A stretch of DNA of 64,000 nt from Sinotaia quadrata (GCA_028829895.1 CM054182.1:38436879-38500878), one strand, 5' to 3'; positions 12,962 through 26,227 are shown, numbered from the stretch's first letter. Numbers and translations are program-made. The notes: a model not told the origin generated them from the letters alone.

Positions 12962-13191
12962 ATCACGGTCCAGTCCCAAGATCATGGTGAGATAATACCC
13001 TGGAGGCACAATTGGCAGGTATTCAACTTTGAAAAGTGTACTTGGATCATCAAAAGTAGTATTACTATTATCTTTTGAAGGAATGAGTATCAGGTCATCA
13101 CTACTTCTGCTAACAAGTAAACTCCGGTAGGTAGATTGCTCACCATTTGCTTCAGAAAAACAAATCATATGATTGATCACACTTTTATCCA
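12962..13191 (-). CDS. PCDH15-like: Cadherin gene 1, coding exon 4 (core of EC1)
   Basis: The exon ends in LGLDRD before a GTAAGT donor and contains SDDLILIPSKDN and PPGYYLTMILG. Two acceptors keep the same frame: TTAACAG, giving the 230-bp exon as listed, or TTTTTCTGAAG, giving 12962-13149 (188 bp). The second has the better pyrimidine tract and yields ITI-P-NGEQSTYRS. Both accept the single base left by exon 3 and leave phase 0 for exon 5. It has no DxNDNxP motif, as expected for the inner part of the first, atypical repeat. Frame and donor are certain; the 5' boundary is not. Confidence 0.75.
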
Positions 13192-15432
13192 CTGTTAAGC
13201 ATGATATGCATTAGAAAATTGTATTTGTACTTGTATTTGAAAAGTGACAGAATGTCTACATCGGAAATAAGTGTCAAAATTAAATTGAGAGAAAAAAGGA
13301 ACTTTGGCTCTTAGGTATAAAGGCAGAAGCTTTACATGCAGAGATTCATGTGTACAGCCAAACTTTGGTCATTTTCTAATCAATCCTCTCACCCCTCTAA
13401 CTCTTCACCGATAAGCTTAACAGCCTTGATTTTAACCACTTAGAGCTCCTTAGAGAATTAGCACAACTAAATACCCATACCATCTTCATCACCAAAAATT
13501 ATATAGAAAGGGAGCAAAATATAGTTATTCTCTATTTGTTTATTTAACTAATGCTTAACTATATTTACAATGTAAAAAAATTATTTATTCATATTTCATT
13601 TGCATATTACAAATTCTACTACATTTATGTTTATATGTTAGTACTAGACTGAATATAATAAACAATTCCTTTAAATTTCATTATTTTACTATCACAGTAT
13701 CAGCAGTTTTGTTAATTGACTACTTATGTCTGTTGTTAATTACTATTTATCAGTACCTTTTGTTTAAGGGACAATATAGCTCTTAAAGTGTGACATTTTT
13801 TTGCCTTTTAGTTAAACTAAACACAATTAAAATTATTATTTTATTCATGACAATCAAAGATACCAAATGTATAATGTATGTCATGTAAAATGTGGCACTC
13901 CTTCATTTTACTGCATTACAAATTTTTCTGAGACAGTGACAGATATTGTGAGTAGGATTGCAATAGTGGTCAAATGGAATGTTGATTGTCCAAATGTCAA
14001 TTATCTGAACCACTGCCACTCCATGACCTTGATGTCTACTTCATGACCTTAATGAATCACTGTCTGTTGTACCATTGTTATTTTTTTTTTAAAAAACAGA
14101 CTTTCCCAAGGTTAATTATATTCTTATTTGTATGCAATTACTTGCTGTTTTAAGTTTTAAAAAACTGTGAATTATAGTTGAAACCATATAAACAATTAGG
14201 TTAAGTTCAAAATAAATATAATATACATTGTTTCTTTAAAACATTAATGATTATTATGTGCAAACCATTTCTTAAATCAATTATTTTTAGAATACTTCAT
14301 ATTAAATACAGAAGAAATAACCTTGCATTCAGTAATTTAACTGTAGGTCTAATTACAATGTGTTTCATATAAATTGGATACTCTCATGTATGTTTGATTA
14401 TCCAAATTATTTGATTAACTGAACCTACTTTTGGTCCCAATTAATTCAGATATCCAGTGTTCTACTGTATTAAATATATAGATCTGTGTCTCTCTATTTT
14501 GTCTGTGCAGTAACTGTTAAAACGTTACTTGATATTTGCATGCTTTTATTGCAATGGTTATAATTCCACAACCTACTACATATATTTACTTTTTACCCTG
14601 GCCAACATTGGCATCAACTAATCCTTGGAACAGTTACTAACATAATGACTGGAAATAACATCTTCACTGTAATGCCAAGCCAAAAGACTTTGAAATCTCA
14701 CCAAGTCAAAAGAGGAAATCTTGTGTCTTCATAATCTAGTCTTTTCAAGACAGAAAAACTGTGAGTACTTGTACCAATATGAATTTAACTCTTACCAAGT
14801 TAAAGTCTCACTTCAAACACCAGAAGCATCTAAGTGACTTAAGCTTTCATGAAATTAAATAAATATTAGAACATGAACATATTCACATATTTATTTACTT
14901 TTAAATGCTTTACAGGGTACATTATTCAAATTTTTAATTATGAATTTCAGTATGCAGATACCACTTTTCATAATGACTGATTGTTGTATAGCAAAGCTCC
15001 ATTCACAGATTTTATTAATTATTCTTTAATATTTTTTCTTTGCGTTGATCTTTTTTTTCCAACTTTGTTGTATTTGTGAGAGAACTAAAACAACATCCCC
15101 GAAACAATAATTTAATGAATTATGTGTTTTTAATGTCACTTTATTCTTAGGCATGTGTCCATAAAATTATCTCTGTGTTTTGTGCTTAATTACATGTATA
15201 TTTGTTTTAAGCTGCTGCTATGGTTGAAACTAGTAATATATGATTGTACTGAAGACATTAATGGAAAATAGAGAAGAATTTCAATGAAATTCAGAAGAAT
15301 TGTCATTAGGATCATCTAGAAATACTAAAACAGTGTAATATAATTTAATAATAATAATAATGTACAAAGGTAAACTATCTCAAATGCTTCTTAAAACCTA
15401 AACTGATTGCAAACAGGCATCATCATACTTAC
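13192..15432. other. Intron of cadherin gene 1
   Basis: About 2.2 kb, AT-rich. Nothing recognised. Confidence 0.5.
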
Positions 15433-15504
15433 GAATGGTAATATTCGGATATACATTTGGGTACTCGGGAATGGAAAGTGTTATTGCGTTATTGCCACAG
15501 GGAC
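15433..15504 (-). CDS. PCDH15-like: Cadherin gene 1, coding exon 3 (start of EC1, first cysteine)
   Basis: A 72-bp exon that enters with two bases of a codon and leaves with one, with acceptor CTTTTCAG and donor GTAAGT. It encodes PCGNNAITLSIPEY followed by PNVYPNITI. Its phases match exon 2, which ends one base into a codon, and exon 4, which starts with two bases. Too short to be found by ORF size; it was located from the splice sites and frame. The cysteine near residue 120 is the likely partner of the exon 5 cysteine. The segment is the first strand of the mature adhesive domain, just after the LDLa module. Confidence 0.75.
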
Positions 15505-17786
15505 CTGAAAAGTATGATAATTACATGTATCAAGAATATTTTAAGAAGTACAAATTAAAATGTTTTTCAAATTAGTAAATCAAGAAATAAAGCTAAAATA
15601 TTAATCAAGATTTAAAGATGGACCATTTATATATTTATAGTCTTTGTACACGTTATTATCAACAAGATAATTCAAGATTTCAACAAACATTAATTATATT
15701 TTAAAGCTAGGAAATAAAATATACTGAACGCTTAATGAATTATTAGTGTGATTGTTGCATTATTTTAGTGCTATAGTACAATTAGTATCTGAAACAAGGA
15801 ATCTCATAAGATTACTAGTTTTAAATACCGGCAAAAGTATTTCTTGTGAATGATTAATTGATCATCTGACTATAGATACTACACAAGTAGAAGATTATTA
15901 GTTGTTTTATTTATTAATAAAAAGTATGTTAATTTATATAATAATAGCAACAAAACAGCTATTTATTCTTATAAAATTCTAATGGCTTTATACATTTGTA
16001 TATGGTATATACAATAAAAGTCTAAACACAAACTTCTTGACACACAAGAAAGCTAGATTAATAAAAAGTATGTTAATTTATATAATAATAGCAACAAAAC
16101 AGCTATTTATTCTTATAAAATTCTAATGGCTTTATAGCATTTGTATATGGTATATACAATAAAAGTCTAAACACAAACTTCTTGACACACAAGAAAGCTA
16201 GATTATTATAACAGAAAGAAAATAATGAATTTGCATTATAATAAATATCAAATGAATAAATGTATTTACAAACTGAAAAATACATAAAATTGATTCACAA
16301 ATGTACAGACTAAATAAAAAAACAATGATAGAGAGAAGACAGTGCTACTCTTGCTAATGAAAAAGGTATCTCAAAAGCCTTCTTGAAAATGTTCGTGGTA
16401 TTTTTTTTTAATCACAGCTCAAAATACAGTGCAGTCCAAGAAGATGGACTTTGATAAGCAAATGAACAATGTGATCATTTGACATACTTTACTGTTGGAC
16501 TGTTGAAAAAATATGTGATGATGAATTCAAAGTTCTAGCAGGAGTGAATTGAAATGTGAGATCATACATTTGAGTCTGAAACCAGAACGTCAAGCATAAT
16601 AAAGAGTATAGATCCTAAATTGCATACTGCCAAGTTATGAAGAAGTGGAATGACAATCACTTCTTAATGATCTAAATATAATTTTAGTTGTAGAGTTTTG
16701 AAACTTCTAAATATTTCTTAAGAATATGAGGAGAGAAAGGAGTTAAAATAGTTTAGTTAAATCAATAGAGAACTATTGAATACACAAGAGTTGTTATAGC
16801 TCCAGCAAATGAGTATATAATGCTTTTATTCAATCAATGATTTTATATTCAGAAATATATTATATACAGTAAAATTCACCATCTTACGTAAATAAGTGCA
16901 TATAGGTGAAACACATGGTTAATAAACTATTTAATTTGATATTTTATTATTTTATGATAATGTTATTGGTGTGATTTATCAATAAAAGTGTTAAATTCTT
17001 ATAATAATTATTTCAGATTAAGGAACATAAAGCAAGGAAAATATTTACTTTCCTACAAGACTCAACACAAATTGGATTAAAAACAAAGAAATGCATGCCA
17101 CAATTTGTATTTCTGATATAGAGGACTGTTTGCTATTTTTTCATTTTACAAATTCTTGGAAGATAAAAATATGTTCTTTAAATATTTCATTCCTAACTTT
17201 ACGTACATGCTACAGACAGCTAACTATTTCATTGACAAACAAACCAAGTACTACATTGCCATAATAATTGATAATTATGAATTCAATAAACATGCAAGAA
17301 AATATAGTCTTAGATACCCCCAAAATAAACAACATATTTAATTTCTATCTTTTTACACAGTGAAGCAAGTTTTCTTTTTGAAAAAACCACAACAATCAGA
17401 CAAAGAAACAAATACACAGCAACAAGAACAATCATTAAACTTATCTCATTAAAAGAAATAAATATATATAATCTTTGCTAAGTTTCAAAGACTGTGTCAG
17501 TAATAACAAGTATGCATAAAATGTGAGTGAGCACACCAAAATATAGGTCTTCAAATTCAACAACATACTAATAAGTTCAATAAGAAAGAAATAAAGAATA
17601 TTCTTCATTGCAGCATGCCATACATCACTGACCCACAAAATCCCACAAGGCATTCCAGCATGCAAAATACTCTTATAGTTATATAATTGCACCTATAATA
17701 ATACATCAAATCTGATCCATGCAAGAAACAGCATTTCATAACTGCTCCAGCCACCCTGGAGAAAATGTACCCTGCATAAGCCTCAC
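15505..17786. other. Intron of cadherin gene 1
   Basis: About 2.3 kb, AT-rich, with one 144-bp tandem duplication listed separately. Small ORFs in it show no homology. Confidence 0.5.
15913..16203. repeat. 144-bp tandem duplication
   Basis: Two nearly identical adjacent copies start at 15913 and 16057 with ATTAATAAAAAGTATGTTAA. They differ visibly by only about one inserted base, so the duplication is recent, or else an assembly artefact. Confidence 0.9.
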
Positions 17787-18053
17787 TTTCATTTTTTCCA
17801 AGACAGCCGTATTCATCTGAGCCATCTCTACACTGTGAAATGGAATCACAACAGCACCACTGTGGCACACAACCTCCGTCAAAACATTGAAAATAATCCA
17901 ATGGACAGATACGGTGTGGTGGATCCTGAGGACTAAGCCTTTGGTTATCAAACTGTTTGTTGGTTAAGTTGAAAAATGGAGTCTGGGAATCTGAAGACCA
18001 TTTCCCTAGTACAGAACTAGCATCTTGGTTACCTCTTGGTAAATGGAACAAAA
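17787..18053 (-). CDS. PCDH15-like: Cadherin gene 1, coding exon 2 (LDL-receptor class A domain)
   Basis: A 267-bp exon (88 full codons plus split codons at both ends), with acceptor CATGGCAG and donor GTGAGG chosen because they alone match the phases of exons 1 and 3. Residues of about 30-77 are a polar linker with one NLT glycosylation site. Residues of about 78-112 form an LDLa module: CPLDYFQC, then GGCVPQ, then CRDGSDEYGC, which includes the calcium-binding DGSDE signature and six framework cysteines. A run of three cysteines (about residues 95-97) gives two cysteines beyond the usual six. LDLa modules bind calcium and protein ligands outside the cell. The module stands between the signal peptide and the first cadherin repeat. 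Confidence 0.88.
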
Positions 18054-19543
18054 CTGCCATGAAAGAGCTTAGTAATAAACAAAACTGAAATGAATATGGA
18101 CTACTGAGTGCAAATAAGTATGCATGTGATCAAGTTAGTTTTAATCCTATTATATTTTGTGTTTTACTGATAAATTTATATTATTTAGCCGTCAATGAAT
18201 ATTTACTGATTCTAATACACACATGTGATTAATGGGGCTGTTATAGAATATTCATTAACTAATTATAAATATCAACATTTAACTGATTTATTAATATTAA
18301 AATTATATAAACATTCTTGCTTTCATTTATTTTAAATTTCACTTAAACAATTTAATTAGTACAAAAATGTAAATATAAATTAAATTAAACTAACAACCAT
18401 CAGTACTCCAATGTGTATATGCATATATATATATATGTGGCCTGTATCTGCCTAATCATAAGAACAATGGATCGCATAACAGTTGTGTGTGTGTGTGTGT
18501 TTGTATGTGTGTATAGAAGCTCATATATATATGTAGGCTGGCCCTAGGGAAAGGCAGCAACAAATATGAAAGTGATGTGCATTATTCTTTTCCCCAAAAA
18601 GTTTAAAATTATTCACATTTAGCTTCACATTATACACATTTCTTTTATAATTTAAAAGAGATAATTTTTAGAGAAAGTTAGGATTATTTCACTTACATAT
18701 AACGACAGTATCCTGCATTTTACAGCTATAATTTCACATTATGATTATCTATGAGTATGATTACTACCACTGACTTTAGCAAATCTACTAATAAGAAGTA
18801 ACATAACAGAAATCATGAATTCCAAAATTATCTAGATAACTGTTGTGACTTGAGTGCATTAAACTGAACCTAAGAATATATAAACCAAATCACTCTTTCT
18901 CTTATGGCCAGAAGTTTATATTTGATAGAGTGTAAAATTAATCAAGGAAGACAAAGGAATAAAGTATAACAGGTGTCAACAAATTTTCTTTTAAATGCTA
19001 CTTTTAAAAGCTATTTTTCATAGTTTATTGTTGATCTTATTTATATTATAGAATATTTCCTTGAGTTATAAACTTATATTAAAAAAGCTTGAAAGTGCAT
19101 TGTTTATATTTCAACTGAATTAGATGTTTGTATATATTTAACAGGTTAAGAATTATAATCATCATGTTTGGAAAAATTCCAGTTGTTGTTTTATTTATTA
19201 AACTCATTAAAATAAAAAGTAGCAATAGCCAACTTCTTTTGGAGTCTTATCATATGACTAAGCAATTAAATTCATAGTACAATATGACAGTTATAATGAT
19301 ATTTTGGCACACAATGAGATTTTTTTTAAAATGAAAGAAAGAATAGACAAAAAAAAAAGCAATGAATAAGCAAAACAAAATTTAAAGTAAATTTTATTTT
19401 TTAAAAACCCAGTTATAATTAAATGCACTAAAAAAAATCTGAAAGAGAAACCAATGAAAACTGACTCCCCTTCCTAACACTCCCTGAAAATAACATCAAC
19501 TTAAAGAAAAGTTGAAGACAAGAGTTAAAATGTTCCGCCTTAC
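18054..19543. other. Intron of cadherin gene 1
   Basis: About 1.5 kb, AT-rich, with short AT and GT tracts at about 18415-18530. No exon recognised. Confidence 0.5.
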
Positions 19544-19639
19544 TTTGGGCCTGAGCAGGAATGCTGAATAACATATTTAACAGCAAAAGGACTGCAGCTG
19601 CCTTTGGGTAGGGTAGAAACCCTCCCATTTTTTATTTTT
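19544..19639 (-). CDS. PCDH15-like: Cadherin gene 1, first coding exon (signal peptide)
   Basis: Translation starts at the ATG on 19628-19626. It encodes MGGFLPYPKAAAVLLLLNML then FSIPAQAQ, a typical signal peptide: hydrophobic core with AVLLLLNMLF and a small-residue AQA cleavage site. A GTAAGG donor follows after one base of the next codon, which pairs correctly with exon 2. Eleven bases of 5' UTR precede the ATG up to a CACTCACACAG acceptor, so an untranslated first exon probably lies further right. The product is therefore targeted to the secretory pathway, as expected of a cadherin. The 5' UTR boundary is inferred. Confidence 0.8.
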
Positions 19640-20417
19640 CTGTGTGAGTGGTTAAATACTGAAACAAACATAAATTGAAATATATGTTCTGACACAAAAA
19701 TAAACTTAAATATATAGTGTATGATAGAACATATATATCTGTTCTGCCCTACGTTATTTTATTTTTAATATTGCATTTTACAAAACTGAATAACCCAAAC
19801 TTAAAAAGAAAACAAATAAAATAGAGTAATATAAAATATCAATGCACAACAAATAAAATAAAATTTTCACATAAAGCATTAATAAATAGGAAAGAAATAA
19901 AGTGGAAATGGAACCCTGAGGATGAAAGCAATGGTGAAAGTATTCTTGTATGAAGAAGTTGGTAATTAAAATTCTTAATCTAGAACTAATAAAATCATAT
20001 TACATGTATAACCAATGTGACTTTACAAAGTTAGGAAATACAGTATAAATTCAAAGAATATATGAGATTTCATAATTCTGTCAAATAGTAAATATTAATA
20101 TGTGAAATCAAAAATGTCTAGTAAGTCACTACCAATTAATTATAGCAAGCTGGGTGTTGTTATTAGTATATCATAAAACAAACAAGGTGAATTAAATTAT
20201 AAAGCCAATATAATAGTTCTTATAATAATGTGACTAGTGTTACTGGTATTTAGATATGAAACTGTACACTTGATTATACTTATATGTAATATTTAATAAT
20301 ATGTGCATATTCATAAAACCCTGCATTTTAAAATTAACTCTAGTTTTTTTGTAGTGATAACAAACCCCATAAAATAACATATTTATAAATATACAAAGGA
20401 CCATAAGATAGACAGAC

Positions 20418-20490
<73 letters not shown>

Positions 20491-22259
20491 CAGACAGATA
20501 GATAGATAGATAAATAAAGATAGTGACCCATGGTTTAAAAGGTGTGCATTAACTCACTGCACTTTTGAATAAAGATCACAATAATCTTATGTTTCATCTG
20601 AAAACAATCTGAATTATAGCAGATAATAACAAAATACAAATGACACACTCTCTATTCTCCACCATCTGCAGAATTAATCCATATCTACAAATTCCTGACT
20701 TGTTTCAAATACAGGTAACACAAAAATACGATTTCCAAATTAATTAGATCAATGGAGTTACATTCAACAACAAAAATGTACAAAATATGTTGAGATGGAG
20801 ATGAGAAGAATTTACTTCTGTCCTGCTGAATATTACTTGGCTCATTTTGCCCAGTCTCCACAAATACAATAGCTTGGAAAAATTATTTCTTAAGCTGATC
20901 ATTAATAAAGGTTTACTCTAACAATATAAAATAAAGGGCTTTCTCAATGCAAGTTCTGTGAAGTTTTAAACAAGCATGAAATGTGGCAAAAATAGCACAT
21001 TTCACTGCAAATTAAAGAATAGCTGAAGGAAAGGATGAAATAGTCACAACTATCAGCATCATTTATTAAAAACTATATCATACAAATCAAAATGCTGAAG
21101 TAATTAAGCTTACCACATGTTAAAACTGTTAGAATTAAATTATATGGGGCTCAGTGAAAGTGTAAAAATAAAATTATTCAAAATTATAGTAGTGTAAATC
21201 ACTTTAATAATGACAAGAACTGTGAAATGTTAAAAACAACCACTAGATAAAAGTATATAATTTTAGCACGTGCATATAGTAAAACTGTACTTTCAAGTTA
21301 TAATTATAAACTGATTTAAAACAACATAAACTCCAGCTGCTGGGTGTATTCATACTAACATTAAACATGTCATAATTGATTGTATATACTTGATTTGTAT
21401 GTGTGAACATATATTTCACCATGCAAAGTATTCTTTAAAGTTCTAACAGAGAGTATTGCGAAGTGTTCATTCGGTAAACGAACAGTTGGTTGAGGTAAAG
21501 CAATAGAATATAGAAATCTATTTAACTATAAAATGCACAAAAGATTAAACAGGAGAAAAAATAAGGTGCTACATTTGAAATATAGTCCGGTGAATGCACA
21601 CATTGTCGAAAATTCAATTCTGTTATTTCATGATGAAATAATCATATCTAACAATCCACCCTCACCCCAAAATATTATATAGGCCTAATAATAAGACGTT
21701 CCACTTCTTATAAGTACACTATGCAGTATGTAATTAAATACAATATCCAAATTGGCATCTATGTATTTAGGAAATGAGCAAGATTAAATCACTTGGCCAA
21801 ACAATAAGAAAATATTTTAATAACAATACTGAGGCAGCTTTCTACTTACATTTGATTCACAATCACAATCACAATCACAATTCACAAGACATAGACTTTT
21901 AGAGTTTGACTGGTTTGAAATTCAGTTTTATCCCAGTGCAGGACAACCGGTTCCTTCGCCACCACACCTTTTGAGGGCCTGCTCTTGATATGCTACCTTG
22001 TATATCTCACCTCCTGTCATAACAGAATGCCAATCTATTCTATATAGCCTCTCCAGCCAAACCGGTTCTACAACACCACCCACTGCCATTTTCAACAAGT
22101 GAGCCATGTGAGAAATCTAAATATAGATTACTAATGAAAACAACAAATATACAGAGCTAGAAAAAGCTAGCAACTAATCTTTAGCAAAATGTTCGAACTC
22201 ATGTTACAGTATTTGATTTTTATTGACAATTTTATAAAATAATTTTGAAATTTGTAAAT
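19640..22259. other. 5' intron or upstream region of cadherin gene 1
   Basis: About 2.6 kb, AT-rich, with a GATA microsatellite and a short CACAAT repeat near 21865-21890. No exon was identified, although an untranslated exon could be hidden here. Confidence 0.4.
20407..20512. repeat. (GATA)n microsatellite
   Basis: About 26 tetranucleotide copies, with GACA variants near both ends. Confidence 0.97.
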
Positions 22260-22660
22260 GTGATTATTGTTTTAAAACTGCTTTATATCAGGAGCTCTGT
22301 GAACAGTCAACCGGACCCGACTTGATGCATAGCCAGTCAACCATCGTTTCTGGATAAATTCAGTCGTGGGAAATGGGGAAATGCCGAAGGCTGCTTCCGA
22401 GTCTGACTCTTAACTCAATCGAACATTCCTCTAAAACTATAGGTCACCCGGGGCACGAAACCCAACATGCTGTTATGGTCGGCCTTTATTTTTGGCACAG
22501 CCTCTGCGACACAGTTTAATAAAATATTGTAAAGAATATTCGCAGCGATTGACGCTCCAGTCCAGTGAGTTGTGAAGTGGCTTCATCATACTATGGCTGA
22601 CGCGTCGATCAGTGGGAGACCGCGACTATAAATATTTTACTTGATTTTAGGGGGAAAAAA
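22260..22660 (-). promoter_or_regulatory. Possible promoter / CpG-containing region upstream of cadherin gene 1
   Basis: Against AT-rich surroundings this stretch is clearly richer in G+C and CpG (ACCCGGGGCACG, GACGCGTCGATC, GACCGCGAC). A TATTTATAG box on the minus strand (22628-22636) lies at its right end, about 2.6 kb upstream of the first coding exon. A promoter with an untranslated first exon would fit the acceptor seen before the ATG. The same box reads CTATAAATA on the plus strand, so direction is not settled. Inference only. Confidence 0.25.
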
Positions 22661-22789
22661 TTGGTCTGTAACACCATTTGATTTTTTTCATTTGATGCAT
22701 AGAAATGTTTGTACTTTAATTTAAGGATTAGAAAAAAGGTTAATCATGTTTAAAGTCCAGTGACCTTAACTCTGAAATGGATAGTCATA

Positions 22790-22990
22790 ATTAAGGAGCA
22801 CTTTTTTTCACTAGCTAAAACAGTAAAATGTAAAAGGTGGGGCACCAAAGGCGCCCCAACTCTCTTGGCGCCTGACCTCGCCACCCTAAAGGCCGGGACT
22901 GACCTGACATCTGAGTTGTTGGGCTCTCTGTAGGCTTGAAAGTCAGAGTGCCATGACAAGCAGACCTGGTGTCATGCTCAGAGATTCATT
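22790..22990. other. Short GC-rich island of unknown origin
   Basis: Contains GGCGCCCC and TTGGCGCCTGACC motifs and CpG-rich sequence unlike its surroundings. Could be a decayed transposon fragment. No coding signal is credible. Confidence 0.25.
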
Positions 22991-23120
22991 ATAGTCTGTG
23001 TAATGTGGGCACCAAATGTTTGTTTAGTCTGTGTTAAAGTGTGGCAAGGCCACCCCACCTTCTCATGCTTTTATTAAGTTATTGAAAGATTTAAAAAATC
23101 TTAATTCATCCCAAAACTTT

Positions 23121-23696
23121 AAATTTAATAATAATAGTTTTGACTTTATTAGTCTAAATTTAGTAATAATAGTTTTGTCTTTATTACTCTAAATTTAATA
23201 ATAATAGTTTTTACTTTATTACTCTAAATTTAGTAATAATAGCTTTGACTTTATTACTCTAAATTTAATTCTAATAGTTTTTACTTTATTACTCTAAATT
23301 TAAAAATAATAGCTTTGACTTTATTACTTTAAATTTAATAATAATAGTTTTAACTTTATTACTCTAAATTTAATAATAATAGTTTTGACGTTATTACTGT
23401 AAATTTAATAATTATAGTTTAAATAGTAATAATAGTTTGACTTTATTACTCTAAATTTAATAATAATAATTTTGACTTTATTACTCTAAATTTAATAATA
23501 ATAATTTTGACTTTATTACTCTAAATTTAATAATAATTGTTTTGACTTTATTACTCTAAATTTAATAATAATAATTTAATAATAATAGTTTAAATAGTAA
23601 TAATAATTTTTACTTTATTACTTTTAATTTAATAATAATTGTTTTGACCGTATTACTCTAAATTTAATAATAATAGTTTTTTCTTTATTACTCTAT
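23121..23696. repeat. 35-bp minisatellite, about 16 copies
   Basis: Degenerate tandem array of a unit like TAAATTTAATAATAATAGTT followed by TTGACTTTATTACTC. Confidence 0.92.
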
Positions 23697-25700
23697 AGGG
23701 CCACATTTTATCCTGTCAACTTAGATATTTACTTCTATGTTTTCTAGTTTATATTTTCACTTTCTTTATTAAATTCCTTTAAAATTTTATTTCATGAATC
23801 TGTATTTCATCCTGCCATGTGTATATGTATTACAGAAACTGTATTTACCAAGTGAGTAGGGGGACTTAAGAGCTAAATTAGTCGTTGTGTTTATAGAAAG
23901 TTCGTGTGTCATACCCGTTGTGCATCTTTGTATTTGTTTACTTGATTGTGCACTTATATGGCTGAGAAAGGGTTAAATTTCTAGGAAGCAGGCAAGGGAG
24001 TAATTAATCAACACTGTAATTTTCTCATCTTTGCTGCATTCACACACATAACAAAATGCCACAGAGGGGACAACGGCAACTCAAGTCTGAGAACATCGAA
24101 TGGAAGATGAAAGGACCACCTGCAGCTCTCATGTGGCAACGAAGACAACAAGAAAAACAAATCTACACCATATGGATTTTTTTTTTTTTTTTTTTTTGGG
24201 GGGGGGCCAGTGATGGGGAGGCTGATAAATCACCTTATCAATTATTTACTCGGTTGACGTTATTGCCATGACAGTGTCGTCTTTAATTGTCCATTGAAAG
24301 TTTTGATTCAAAATAATTACACTGACCAGATGATACAGCGATATAGACATGCATTATATCGCTCTTTCAGCGAATATGTTGGTCAATAAGGTGGCATTGC
24401 TTCAGACTATAAATTTTGGACAACTAACTCTTATTTTGTCATCTATACTTCCAGCATTCGAAAGTCTACTGATCCAACATACTTCTTTAAAGTACTCCCA
24501 AGCACATCAGTCTTTGTCAATTGCTGACAAGTACCGTGCTAGAAGTCCGCCTGTAAATGAAACGTATAATAAAGTCATCACTATATAAACAAAAATAATT
24601 TTAAAACTATTACAATTAAGCTAATGACCCACGCTTTGAGTAAAAAAAAAAAAAAAGTTATGTGACGACAGTCATATCTGTGGAGATGTGATGGACAGTT
24701 TGAACAGCCTCAGCCAGTACAATCACTCTGCCTTTATGGAATCTCCCACGATAATCACTAAACAGGTCACGATATTACTGTGTTAGCATGCGTATTTAAT
24801 CCGTTCCTCTCTCGACCACCATGTGTCTCTGTTCACTGGGTGTTAAATGAGGAATGCAACCTCTCAGTGAATGGAATGACAAGCATAAACTAGTCATACT
24901 TGTTCTTTTTTTCACATGTGCAGCCTTTAGAAAATTTTATTACAATTTGAAGAGCTACGTAGACGTCAATAATAATACGTTGGAGCCTGTGAAATGTCTG
25001 TGCTTGCATAATGCTCAGATTGCGGTGTCTACAATGACCTACTCACCACGACCGTCTGTAACAATGGTTCCCAACCTTTCTGTGGACAACACATTCAAAT
25101 TTTCAGAAGTGTTTGGGGGGCGCCATCAATTTTTTAAAGCTTATTTTTATATTGGACAGTAAATAACACGCATTCATTATATTTGGTATGTACATGTAGG
25201 CCTATCTATACCATTCAAGCGAGTTACTCTTTCACTATTACTATGTGAATTCGCTCTTTTTGCATCTCGATGGAAGATGGATTAAGTAGCTTTCACAAAA
25301 CAGATATTTCATAAGCAGGCAGTTTCATCTTGTTTATTTTTAAAATTACAATATTGTTGAACTATTGGCTGAAATATATTTATTATTCTTACTCTAGCAT
25401 AAAAGCCAGTTACGGTTAATTTAAAATATTTTTTCTATTTTTACTTTTGTGTCTGGAGTTCAACAATTAACACAAATATGAAAAAAAGTAAAGCACAATT
25501 TTTATTGTTGCAGATTTTCTAAATATGAATAATATTCATAAAAGCTCACCAGAATTGAATAGAGAAAAGGTATTATTAATTCACGTGCTTTTATTCTCAT
25601 AAATCAGTATGATTTTTAGCACTGCGTTTTATTAGCAAGTTTTTAGCATTTGAAAGAGTAAATTGTCACAGAGCCTTTCTTATTTACAATTGTGTATGGC
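23697..25700. other. Intergenic sequence, no gene recognised
   Basis: Several short ORFs (24056-24271, 24349-24588, 24854-25162) lack homology and domain features. A T-run followed by a G-run lies at about 24178-24206. GGTTCCCAACCTTTCTG at about 25065 resembles one end of a hAT element, but no matching second end was found. Confidence 0.4.
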
Positions 25701-25749
25701 TTGGGATTGACAATGCTTTGTGAATAGACAGAGCAATGCCCACTGTCTT

Positions 25750-26190
25750 GTCTACCATGTCTTCTCTCTGATTGGTTGTTTGGTTTTGACAACGCCTTGG
25801 TGAGTAGAATGAGCAATATCTACTGCTTTCTGGTGTAATATCATCAATTTATGGAGGTGACTGTCTTGACTTGTGGCTTCTCTAACTTCTTCAAGTGTCC
25901 TTGACTTGGGAATTGCATTGTTTGCAACGTAATTTATGAAATCTGCTGCTAGGTTCACGTTTGGTGGTTTTCTTGTTGAGTGACGACTGATGTAGTCAGA
26001 TTGGTTTTCTTTGCCAGGTCTGTACTCGAGTTTTATTTCATATGGCATGAATCTCAGTCTCCATTTCTCCATCCCTACTGCAGATGGGTTTCGACTGGAC
26101 AAAATACCAACAAGTGGTTTGTGATCTGTTTCAGTGAAATATCACCGAACAAATATTAGTGATAATGTTCCACTTCAAAAACAACTGCAA

Positions 26191-26227
<37 letters not shown>

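Noticed and set aside
17605..17786. Continuation of the LDLa ORF beyond the splice donor (YIFSRVAG and onward)
   Set aside because: The GTGAGG donor at 17786 alone gives the phase needed by exon 3; the extension is intron read-through.
25060..25090. GGTTCCCAACCTTTCTG as the end of a hAT/MITE element
   Set aside because: No matching inverted end or target duplication was found within a plausible distance.
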